Positions 36,419 to 44,175 of a stretch of DNA of 64,000 nt are shown here, in pieces. Every line of letters begins with the position of its first letter. Position 1 is the stretch's first letter. This stretch comes from Terriglobia bacterium (lineage in GTDB: Bacteria; Pseudomonadota; Alphaproteobacteria; Acetobacterales; Acetobacteraceae): the NCBI GenBank assembly GCA_023511585.1, contig JAIMBF010000001.1, forward strand, positions 1 to 64,000, written 5' to 3'. Made by a program: the position numbers and the translations under genes. The notes under the pieces were generated by a model. That model was not told the DNA's origin and made no database searches. It was given only the letters and a program-made list of their open reading frames with translations.

Positions 36419-39400
36419 CTAAGCCGCCTGGGTGAGGGGGGTGGTGGGTTGGAGCCAGGCGGGCATGGTTTGGGGGATGAAGAGCTCCAAGAGGGCGTGG
36501 CGCGCGAGGGGTGCGGGCAGCGCCAGAAGCGCGTTACCATCGGTCCAGCGCCAGCGCTCTGCGGCGTTTTGCTCGATGGGGTAAAACCCTTCGGCAAAAG
36601 CGGGGCCCTCCAGCGGCAGCAGTTTCTCTGCAAGCAGCGCGCCGGCGATGCGCAGTCCGAGCGTGCGGCAATCGCTGGCCGCGAGGTCATGGCCTGCAGG
36701 CACGCCGGCACGGCTGCAAATGCGCACGGCGGTGCAGCCGGGCGGCAGCGAGAACTGATGGAGGGGGCCGCGGATGGCGAGCGGGCGAAGCGTCCGGCCC
36801 GCGGCGAGAAGGTGAACATCCGGGGCGGTTTCCCGCCGATAGCCGAGCGCAGGCAGACGCTCGAGCAAGCGCCGGCGCAGCGCGATCACCGGCGCGCCTT
36901 CGGTGTGCAGCGGGGCGCAGGCCTTCTCCCAGTCCCAGCCGCGCGGGGCGAAATCCGCCACCAGCGCGATCGGCCCAGTCCCGTTGGCGAATTGCCCGCG
37001 GTTGCCGGTATCGAGGTAGCTTTCTACCGGCAAGTCTTCCGCGAGCAGAATATCGTGGCGGGGCAGCTCGATATGGAAATACTGCACCGCATCGACCCGT
37101 TCCTGCACCACGGAGGCGCCGTTGCGGAGGTATTTGACCGGGATCAGCCCGCCATCGGCAAACACCGCGTGATCGGGCGAGAGCCAAAGATCGTGCGCGG
37201 GCAAGCCGGGGGCGAAGGCGCCGGCCTGCACCCGCACCGGCCGGACCAGCTCGGGCTCGGGATGGCGGCGGCAATCGACGCGGCGGGTGCCGATCCAGAC
37301 GATGGGCTGCAGCGCACCCGAGGCGGTGCGCACGCGATCGCCGGGACGCAGCTCTTCCACCGCCACGGCGCCGCGCTCCGTTTGAATGCGCGTGCCGGCG
37401 GCAAAGCAGGGCATATCCGTGGTGATGTCGATGCCGCTGTTCACCGGATCCTGCGCGAGCATGAAGTTGCTCGTGGTATAGGGCTCGCCGACCAGCGTGA
37501 GGCTGGCCAGCACCGTCCCGCCGCTCTGCACGCTCAGTGTGGTGCCGCTGTAGGTGGCGGAGTCACCCGAGGTAAAGGGGATGCTCGCGAGGTTGATGGT
37601 ATCGCCGGAGACGAAGGCCGAGATGGTGTTGGTGGGCATGGTTTGCCCGTCGATCCGGAGCGTCGGATCGCCACCGAAGAGCAGCGTCGCACTGCCGGCA
37701 GCCCCGCCGCTGGCGAGCTCTACAATGCCGCCGTCGATGCCCAGCGTGCCGCTGAAGGCGGATTCATCGCCCTCCAGCACCAGCGTGCCGCTGCCGACAT
37801 TGGCAAGCAGGCCGCCGCCCGAGAGAATGCCCGCGAAAGTGGTGCTCCCGGAATTGGTGTAGACAAGGGTGCCGGAATCGACAACCACGCCGCCAGAGCT
37901 GACCACGGTGCCGCTGGCCAAGCCGCTGAAGAACACATTCTCAATGCCGCCGGCGCTGACCACGGTGCCGATGGCTTGGCCGCCCGCCACATCCTCAGTG
38001 CCACCCGAGCTGACCACGGTGCCGCTGGCCAAGCCGCCCACGGACACAAACTCAACGCCGCCGGAGCTGACCGTGGTGCCGGCGGCCCCGCCGCCCGCGG
38101 ACACAAACTCAGCGCCGAAGGCGCTGACTACGGTGAAGCTGGCCACGCCGTCCGAAGAGACATACTCGAAGCCGAAGCCGCTGACCACGGTGCCGCTGGC
38201 TACACCATATACATACTGAGAGCCACCGGAGCTGACCACGGTGCCGCTGGCCACGCCGCCCGAAGAGACAATCTCCGTGCCGCCGGAGGTGACATCGGTG
38301 CCGCTGGCCACGCCGCCGGAGGACACAAGCTCTTGGCCACCGGAGCCGACCACAGTGCCGCTGGCTAGGCCGCCCGAGAACACAAACTCCTGGCCGCCGG
38401 CGCTGACCACGGTGCCGCTGGCCACGCCGCCCGAGGCCGCAAACTCAAAGCCGCCGGCGCTGACCACGGTGCCGCTGGCCACGCCGCCCGACTCCACATC
38501 CTCAGCGCCACCCGAGCTGACCACGGTGCCGCTGGCCACGCCGCCCGAAAACACACGCTGACCGCCGCCGGAGCTAACCACGGTGCCGTTGGCGACGCCG
38601 CCCGACAACACATTCTCAACGCCGTAGCTGACCCTAGTGACGTAGGTCTCGCCGCCCGAGAACACATCCTCAAAGCCGCCGGTGCTGACCACGGTGCCGC
38701 TGGCCACGCCGCCCGACTCCACTTCCTCAATGCCGCCGTAGCTGACCACGGTGCCGCTGGCCACGCCACCTGAGGACACAATCTGAAAGCTATAAAGATA
38801 CCCACTGCCGCTGAAAACTAACCCAATGCCGCTGACCATGGTGCCGCTGGCCACACCGCCCGCGGACACAACCTCCGTGCCGCCGACGCTGACCACGGCG
38901 TTGCTGGTTACGCCGCCCGAAGAGACAATCTCCGTGCCGCCGGAGCTGACCACGGTGCTGCTGGCCACGCCGCCCGAGGAGACAATCTCCTTGCCACCGG
39001 AGCTAACCACGGTGTCGCTGGCCACGCCGCCCGAGGAGACAATCTCCGTGCCACCGGAGCTAACCACGGTGTCGCTGGCCACGCCGCCCGCGGACACAAC
39101 CTCAAAGCCGCCGGAGCTGACCGTGGTATCGCTGGCCACGCCACCCGCAGACACAGTCTCCGCACCGCCGCTGAACACCATCGCACCGCTGGCCACACCG
39201 CCCGAGGACACAATCTCCGCACCGCCGCTGAACACCACCGCACCGCTGGCCACGCCGCCCGCGGACACAATCTCCGCACCGCCGCTGAACACCACCGTGC
39301 CGCTGGCCACACCGCCCGAGGACACAATCTCCGCACCGCCGCTGAACACCACCGTGCCGCTGGCCACGCCGCCCGCAGACACAATCTCCGCACCGCCGCT

Positions 39401-39787
39401 GAACACCACTGTGCCGCTGGCCACACCGCCCGAGGAGACAATCTCCTCGCCACCGCTGAACACCACCGTGCCGCTGGCCGTGCCGCTCGAAAGCACATAC
39501 TCAGCGCCGCCGGAGCTGACCATCGTGCTAATGGCCACGCCGCCTGCGTCTACAGACTGAAAGCCGGCGTAGCCGACCATAGTGCCGCTGGCCACACCGC
39601 CGGAAAAAATCGTGTCGCTGCCGCCAGCCTCGATCAGGCTGCTGATCAGGAACCCCGAATCGTTGATTGTCCCGCCGGAATCCGTGATGCTCACCGCCGA
39701 GCCGCCGGAGGAGATGTTCATCACATCGCTGCTGCTCATCACAATGCCGGAAGAAGTCTGGCCGGAGCTGATGTTATAAGTCGTCAT
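36419..39787 (-). CDS. Repeat-rich surface protein with AIDA-like repeats and C-terminal Hint domain
   Basis: A 1122-residue protein. Residues 62-640 are about 30 copies of a 19-residue AIDA/autotransporter-type repeat (consensus GGVASGTVVSSGGxEIVSS), expected to form a beta-helix. Residues 640-785 continue as an autotransporter-passenger-like segment (TTFAGILSGGGLLANVGSGT). The Hint_2 domain starts at CFAAGTRIQTERG with the catalytic-position Cys794, followed by VAVEELRPGDRVRT and LWLSPDHAVFADGG (conserved His). There is no classical signal peptide and no beta-barrel, so export is unlikely to be type V. The N-terminus MTTYNISSGQTSSGIVMSSS is typical of Acetobacteraceae repeat-Hint proteins. 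The site gggagaacgctt precedes the ATG. Probably an extracellular adhesin or matrix protein. Confidence 0.87.
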   Translation of the reverse strand: MTTYNISSGQTSSGIVMSSSDVMNISSGGSAVSITDSGGTINDSGFLISSLIEAGGSDTIFSGGVASGTMVGYAGFQSVDAGGVAISTMVSSGGAEYVLSSGTASGTVVFSGGEEIVSSGGVASGTVVFSGGAEIVSAGGVASGTVVFSGGAEIVSSGGVASGTVVFSGGAEIVSAGGVASGAVVFSGGAEIVSSGGVASGAMVFSGGAETVSAGGVASDTTVSSGGFEVVSAGGVASDTVVSSGGTEIVSSGGVASDTVVSSGGKEIVSSGGVASSTVVSSGGTEIVSSGGVTSNAVVSVGGTEVVSAGGVASGTMVSGIGLVFSGSGYLYSFQIVSSGGVASGTVVSYGGIEEVESGGVASGTVVSTGGFEDVFSGGETYVTRVSYGVENVLSGGVANGTVVSSGGGQRVFSGGVASGTVVSSGGAEDVESGGVASGTVVSAGGFEFAASGGVASGTVVSAGGQEFVFSGGLASGTVVGSGGQELVSSGGVASGTDVTSGGTEIVSSGGVASGTVVSSGGSQYVYGVASGTVVSGFGFEYVSSDGVASFTVVSAFGAEFVSAGGGAAGTTVSSGGVEFVSVGGLASGTVVSSGGTEDVAGGQAIGTVVSAGGIENVFFSGLASGTVVSSGGVVVDSGTLVYTNSGSTTFAGILSGGGLLANVGSGTLVLEGDESAFSGTLGIDGGIVELASGGAAGSATLLFGGDPTLRIDGQTMPTNTISAFVSGDTINLASIPFTSGDSATYSGTTLSVQSGGTVLASLTLVGEPYTTSNFMLAQDPVNSGIDITTDMPCFAAGTRIQTERGAVAVEELRPGDRVRTASGALQPIVWIGTRRVDCRRHPEPELVRPVRVQAGAFAPGLPAHDLWLSPDHAVFADGGLIPVKYLRNGASVVQERVDAVQYFHIELPRHDILLAEDLPVESYLDTGNRGQFANGTGPIALVADFAPRGWDWEKACAPLHTEGAPVIALRRRLLERLPALGYRRETAPDVHLLAAGRTLRPLAIRGPLHQFSLPPGCTAVRICSRAGVPAGHDLAASDCRTLGLRIAGALLAEKLLPLEGPAFAEGFYPIEQNAAERWRWTDGNALLALPAPLARHALLELFIPQTMPAWLQPTTPLTQAA
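37868..39604 (-). repeat. 57-bp tandem coding repeats (about 30 units)
   Basis: Within the surface-protein gene a 57-bp unit repeats in frame. Units at about 39140-39480 are nearly identical at the DNA level (for instance the recurring ctgaacaccaccgtgccgct), while those nearer 37900-38900 are more diverged. Two units (near 38770-38830 and 38140-38220) have irregular length. The pattern points to recent unit duplication at the 5' end of the gene. Confidence 0.85.
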
Positions 39788-39818
39788 AAGCGTTCTCCCG
39801 AAGCGTTCCCCCGATGGT

Positions 39819-40118
39819 TTAGTGCTCGGCGCGGCGCCGAGCGGCCAAGTGCGCAGCTCCGAACCCCGGAATGCGCCGAATGGTCGCTTTCACATGCTCC
39901 GCGGTGATCAGCCGCGTGCATTCAAACTGCCGCGGCGTGGCAAACGCGTTCTTGGTTTTTATGAAGAGGCTAACGCCGTGGATCAGCGCTGCTTTGGTCT
40001 CGGTCTCGAAGAAGATATTGACTGTATGAAGGGCGGAAAGCCGCACCCACCATTTCCCCACCGGCGCACTGCCGAGGGGCCTTTCGGACGACCCGCTCCT
40101 GCTGCCCTCCGCGGCCAC
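39819..40118 (-). CDS. Small hypothetical protein (uncertain)
   Basis: An open frame of up to 99 codons from a GTG. The C-terminal 70 residues (TVNIFFETETKAALIHGVSL, FIKTKNAFATPRQFECTRLI) look protein-like, with mixed hydrophobic and charged residues, while the first 25 do not. It lies just upstream of the repeat-Hint gene on the same strand. I recognise no family. The opposite strand is also open, so it may not be a gene. The rest of 39788-40425 is AT-rich near 40180-40250 and otherwise shows nothing I can name. Confidence 0.35.
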   Translation of the reverse strand: MAAEGSRSGSSERPLGSAPVGKWWVRLSALHTVNIFFETETKAALIHGVSLFIKTKNAFATPRQFECTRLITAEHVKATIRRIPGFGAAHLAARRRAEH

Positions 40119-40230
40119 GGCCGTCGAGGCGATGGGGTGATCTGACGTTCTCGGCCCCCTCCTTCCGCAACCGTTTTACATAAAAAAATCGCTGATTTCC
40201 CGTCAAGTAATTACAAATTACCACGGCATC

Positions 40231-40258
40231 AAATCATCGTGAACAAATCATCGTGAAC
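40231..40258. repeat. Perfect 14-bp tandem duplication
   Basis: The unit aaatcatcgtgaac occurs twice head to tail (40231-40244 and 40245-40258) in an AT-rich intergenic stretch. It could be a pair of protein-binding sites or simply replication slippage. Confidence 0.6.
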
Positions 40259-40425
40259 GTTCCCGCGGCTCGCCCCTCAAGCCGCCCGCCACCCCTCAGA
40301 CCCAAAGGCGTCGCGTTCCCCGCCCAAGCAAGGCAAGAGATGCCTTGCCCTCAAGCGCGGCTCTCGCTATGTTTGTTGCGGAAGTTGCGAGCCGTTCGCA
40401 ACTACAGAGCCGCTTCGAGGGACGC

Positions 40426-40683
40426 ATGGGCAACGATTACAGCCAAATCGCACGGCGTTGCGAGCGCGCGGTGGTCACCGCTTATCGCGACCTCCGCGAG
40501 CACGGCCTCTCCGATCTTGAGGCTTTCACCGCCTGCACCACGCTCTATCGGATCCATCACCCCGAAGCTTCCATCAGCGAAGCCCGCCGCTTGGTGGCGG
40601 AGTGGATCGACCACCACGTGGTGCGGCATGCCACCGGCCCCACGCCCGGCTGCAACTGCCCGGCCGATGAACCGAACCCCTAA
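40426..40683 (+). CDS. Conserved-looking small cytoplasmic protein, function unknown
   Basis: An 85-residue helical protein beginning MGNDYSQIARRCERAVVTAY, then HGLSDLEAFTACTTLYRIHH and SEARRLVAEWIDHH. A site (gaggg) lies 4 nt before the ATG at 40426. An in-frame ATG at 40369 and a TTG at 40345 would lengthen it to 104 or 112 residues. A Cys-x-Cys pair and Pro-rich tail end the protein. No family recognised. It converges with moaB. Confidence 0.5.
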   Translation: MGNDYSQIARRCERAVVTAYRDLREHGLSDLEAFTACTTLYRIHHPEASISEARRLVAEWIDHHVVRHATGPTPGCNCPADEPNP

Positions 40684-40710
40684 ACTCCCGAAGATTTAAC
40701 CCTTAAAAAT

Positions 40711-41259
40711 TTATTCCGCCGCGGCGGTGCGGTGTTCCTGAAGCCGCGGCATCAATTCGACGAGATTGCAGGGGCGATGGCGCGCATCGAGCTGCCAGAC
40801 CAGGATCTCGTCCCAAGCATCTTTCACCGCGTTCGGGCTGCCCGGCAGCGCGAACAGATAGGTGCCTTCAGCCACACCCCCGAGCGCGCGCGATTGCATG
40901 GTGGAGGTGCCGATCTTTTGGTAGCTCAGCATCCGGAAGAGCTCGCCAAATCCCTCGATGCGCTTTTCCATGACGCGTTCGAAGGCCTCGGGCGTCACAT
41001 CCCGCCCGGTAATGCCGGTCCCACCCGTGGTAATGATGACATCCACCTCGGGGTCGCTGATCCAGGCGCGGAGCTTGGCCTCAATCGCTGCGATCTCGTC
41101 GCGAACGATGCCGCGCGCGACCAGCCGATGCCCGGCCTTGGCAATCCGTTCGGCCAACGCATCGCCGGACGTGTCGGTGGCTGCGGTGCGTGAATCCGAA
41201 ATCGTGAGAATGGCGATATTAACGGGGACAAAGGCTTTGGTTTCGTCGATTCGGGCCAT
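40711..41259 (-). CDS. moaB: Molybdenum cofactor biosynthesis protein MoaB
   Basis: A 182-residue MoCF-fold protein binding molybdopterin. It starts MARIDETKAFVPVNIAILTI, and TTGGTGITGRDVTPEAFERV is the family motif. FALPGSPNAVKDAWDEIL ends the fold. In many organisms MoaB-type proteins adenylylate molybdopterin or are vestigial; the exact step is not certain. The ATG at 41259 has gaggttttgcc upstream, and the longer open frame upstream overlaps nothing conserved. No other moa genes are adjacent. Confidence 0.9.
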   Translation of the reverse strand: MARIDETKAFVPVNIAILTISDSRTAATDTSGDALAERIAKAGHRLVARGIVRDEIAAIEAKLRAWISDPEVDVIITTGGTGITGRDVTPEAFERVMEKRIEGFGELFRMLSYQKIGTSTMQSRALGGVAEGTYLFALPGSPNAVKDAWDEILVWQLDARHRPCNLVELMPRLQEHRTAAAE

Positions 41260-41315
41260 GGCAAAACCTCGCTCATGCATGCGCTCAGGCGCACACACAC
41301 GCCTGCGCACTGAGG

Positions 41316-43166
41316 TTAGTGGTACGCCGTTTTTTGCACCGCCGCGCGCTTGCTGCCGGGTCGCATTTCGGCAGAAAGCTGCGGGAAGCGGCCTTCGGCA
41401 AGCGCCTCCAGGCTCGGCGCGGAAAGCCCGAGCCGTGCCGCATAGAGCCAAGTATAGACAAGGACACGCTGAAGATAAAGGCGGGTTTGCTCGGCCGGAA
41501 TGGCTTCGATGAAGAGCAACGGGTCGCCCTTGTCTCGGATGGCCGCGGCCCAATGCGCAAACGCGCTCGGCCCGGCATTATAGCTTCCCAAAAGCCGCAG
41601 CAAATCGCCCCGAACGTCCGAAAGCCCGGCGAGGTGCAGCAAGTATCGTTGCCCAAGCTCCAGATTCACCGCCGGATCCCGCAAAAGCGGTCGCGCGGCT
41701 TGGGTTTTGCTCATGCTTGCCAGAAACTCCGCGGTCAGCGGCCGGATCTGAAGCAGCCCCTGCGCGCCCTTGGGAGAGGTTGCAGAGGCGTCGAAATTCG
41801 ATTCAAGCCGAGCCAGCGCGTAAATCAGAGCGGGGTTGAGGCAAAAGCCGCTGCGGGGCGCAAGATGCGGCACGGGCAGGGCGGAAATTTCCTGGACGGT
41901 TACCGGCCCATCGCCGCCGCGCTGCACGAGGGGGCCGAATTCCGCCGTAACATCAAAAAGCTCGGCCGCCTCCGCCACACGTAGCACCGCGCCTTGAAGC
42001 CCGGGCGTGTTTTGGCTGCGGGTCAGCAATTGGCGAAGTTCCGCACCGGCACGCTTGCTCTGGTGGATTTGCAAGAGGGCAAAGGCGCGGCTTCCTTCCT
42101 CGGTGGCTGCAATTGCCTCGACATCGGCTTCTCCGAGCACGCCGAAGCCGCGGGCGGAGTGCAGCCGTTTCAGAAGACGCGCGGCCAGAATACCGTAAAA
42201 GCTTCGCGGCACCGAGGCGGCGCGTTCCAGGCGAACCCGGGCCCCCTCCGCATCGTGCATCACCCGATGCGCGCGCGCAGCCCAGAAGTTTCCGGCGGCC
42301 ACAAGCGCTTTCGGAGCGTTCACACTGCCGGCAGCCGCATCAAACCAGCGCGCGGCTTCGGCAGGGCGATCTTCGCGCCAGGCGACAAGTCCCGCGACAT
42401 AGGCCGCAAGCCCTACCTCTCCGCGGCTTTGGTGCCATGCCGCAACGGCCAGCGCGCGTGCGGTGGCGTCTTTGTTGGCGGCGAAGGCCGCGCGCGCCAG
42501 CTCTGCGCGCAGCGTCGCGCCGTAAAGCGGCGTCAGGCCCTTTGTGCGTGCCAAAAGCCGCAAAGCCCGGCCGGGATTCCCGTCACGGGAAAAAATGCGC
42601 ACGGTTTGGTCCAAAGCGGGGTTGCGTGGAAAAGACGGCCCGAACGCATCTTCGATCACCGCCATGCTTTCGGAAGCGGCGGGGCTCGCTGCCGTCGCTT
42701 GAGGCTGCGAAGGCGGCGCTGCGGTGTGCGGCTGGCGGCGCAGCAGCAGCGCACGAATGGCCGGCGCGTCCGGAAGGGTGGGGTAGCGGTTCAGCCAATC
42801 CGTCAATTCTTCGATACTGGCCCGATAATGCGGGTTCAAGAACCGATCGGCGAGCACGTGGCCAAAAAGCCCGGCGCCAAGCGGGGAATGGATATCCAAC
42901 CCTTCCGACTCGCGCACCGCGGCCGCGATATCGCCGCGCGCCTGCAACGCAAACACCCGCTGGAACCGCACCGCCATCCCCGGCTCCAAGGGCTGCGGCA
43001 GCATCACCTCTGTTCTGCCGTCGGGCGAGACGCGCGGCAGCGCAAAAGCGGTATCATCCGCCTCGGCATACGCTTTGGAAACCGTTGCCCCTGCGATGAA
43101 GGCGGCGCCGGCCAGAATGACGTGCGCGGCCGGAAAGTTCCAGAACGCGTGACCTATTCCTCGCAT
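41316..43166 (-). CDS. Soluble-type lytic murein transglycosylase
   Basis: A 616-residue periplasmic enzyme cutting peptidoglycan with 1,6-anhydro product formation. A signal segment (FPAAHVILAGAAFIAGATVS) is followed by a long alpha-helical superhelix (about residues 60-440) as in Slt70. The SLT catalytic domain contains LARLESNFDASATSPKGAQG (catalytic Glu) and LGSYNAGPSAFAHW. The ATG at 43166 follows agggcgctggctc. It is 56 bp upstream of moaB on the same strand, possibly cotranscribed. Confidence 0.9.
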   Translation of the reverse strand: MRGIGHAFWNFPAAHVILAGAAFIAGATVSKAYAEADDTAFALPRVSPDGRTEVMLPQPLEPGMAVRFQRVFALQARGDIAAAVRESEGLDIHSPLGAGLFGHVLADRFLNPHYRASIEELTDWLNRYPTLPDAPAIRALLLRRQPHTAAPPSQPQATAASPAASESMAVIEDAFGPSFPRNPALDQTVRIFSRDGNPGRALRLLARTKGLTPLYGATLRAELARAAFAANKDATARALAVAAWHQSRGEVGLAAYVAGLVAWREDRPAEAARWFDAAAGSVNAPKALVAAGNFWAARAHRVMHDAEGARVRLERAASVPRSFYGILAARLLKRLHSARGFGVLGEADVEAIAATEEGSRAFALLQIHQSKRAGAELRQLLTRSQNTPGLQGAVLRVAEAAELFDVTAEFGPLVQRGGDGPVTVQEISALPVPHLAPRSGFCLNPALIYALARLESNFDASATSPKGAQGLLQIRPLTAEFLASMSKTQAARPLLRDPAVNLELGQRYLLHLAGLSDVRGDLLRLLGSYNAGPSAFAHWAAAIRDKGDPLLFIEAIPAEQTRLYLQRVLVYTWLYAARLGLSAPSLEALAEGRFPQLSAEMRPGSKRAAVQKTAYH

Positions 43167-43278
43167 GAGCCAGCGCCCTAACGGGCAAGGGCGCCGTTGG
43201 CAATGCCTCAAGAATAAGAAAAGTTTAAAAAATAAGAAAAATTTTATTTAGAGAGTTTTTTGAGATCGGTCATTTTAA

Positions 43279-44076
43279 TCAATTTTTTGTGAAAACACGA
43301 TCGAGACGTAATTTTAACGTTATCAAGTCCGCCCATGCCTCCCGCTTCGCCCCCGGGGTGCGCAACAAATAGGCCGGATGATACATCGGCAGCGCCGGCA
43401 CCGGATCTGCCAGAGAAGGAATGCGCACGTCCAGCCATTTTCCGCGCAAGCGGCGGATCCCGGCGTTGTTGCCGGTGATGGCTTTGGTTGCCAGCGCGCC
43501 AAGCAGCACCAAAAGCTTCGGCCGCACCAAGGCAATATGGCGCAACACAAACGGCAAACACAGCGTCACCTCGGCATCGGTGGGGTTGCGGTTGCCCGGC
43601 GGGCGCCAGGGAATAACGTTGGTAATCAAAAACTTACTCCGATCCAGGCCGATGCTGCGGAGCATCCGGTCAAGCAACTGCCCCGAAGGGCCGACGAAAG
43701 GCAGGCCGGCACGGTCTTCTTCGGCGCCTGGGGCTTCGCCGATGAACATCAGACCCGCTTCGGGGTTCCCGTCGGCAAAGACCAGATTGGTCGCGGCGGC
43801 GCGGAGCGTGCAGTCCTCGAAACCGGCGAGGGCAAGCCGGAGTTCCTCGAGAGTCTGCGCCGCGTTCGCGAGGGCTTCGGCGCGCGAGACCGCCCCGCCG
43901 CGAAACAAATCCGGCGCAAGCGCGAAAGAGGCGGGCGATGCAGGGATCGCGCTCGCGACGCTCGGCTGGGACGCCGGCGGCACGGCGCGCCCGCGTCGGT
44001 CCAGAGCCTGTTCGCACAGCGCTTCATCGGCTCCCCATTCCAGTTGCAGTTTCAGCGCCGACAACGCATCCGACAT
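43279..44076 (-). CDS. Uracil-DNA glycosylase, family 4-like
   Basis: A 265-residue DNA-repair enzyme that removes uracil. The catalytic block is MFIGEAPGAEEDRAGLPFVG (G-E-A-P-G-x-E-E-D), with a second block PMYHPAYLLRTPGAKRE. About 80 N-terminal residues are variable linker. Of the four Fe-S cysteines of classical family 4 enzymes only two positions keep Cys (C89 and C173). The others are Arg92 and Trp157, so an intact [4Fe-4S] cluster is doubtful. The ATG at 44076 has ggagagagcgaaa upstream. It is divergent from the ETF-QO gene. Confidence 0.88.
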   Translation of the reverse strand: MSDALSALKLQLEWGADEALCEQALDRRGRAVPPASQPSVASAIPASPASFALAPDLFRGGAVSRAEALANAAQTLEELRLALAGFEDCTLRAAATNLVFADGNPEAGLMFIGEAPGAEEDRAGLPFVGPSGQLLDRMLRSIGLDRSKFLITNVIPWRPPGNRNPTDAEVTLCLPFVLRHIALVRPKLLVLLGALATKAITGNNAGIRRLRGKWLDVRIPSLADPVPALPMYHPAYLLRTPGAKREAWADLITLKLRLDRVFTKN

Positions 44077-44175
44077 TTTCGCTCTCTCCACGCGTGGCCG
44101 ATATTGCTCCGTTTGCGCATTGCTTTATAGCCAAACCTCCATAGCCAAAGGCAATGCAGCAAGGAGCTCTGGAGA

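Noticed and set aside
36449-38368. A 639-codon plus-strand frame over the repeat/Hint gene, and another at 38826-39560
   Set aside because: They are the antisense of GC-rich codon repeats. The products are low-complexity mirror repeats, and the minus strand carries the recognisable repeat and Hint domains.
37868-39604. Regularly spaced repeats that might be a CRISPR array
   Set aside because: Units are contiguous, in frame with a coding sequence, and have no unique spacers.
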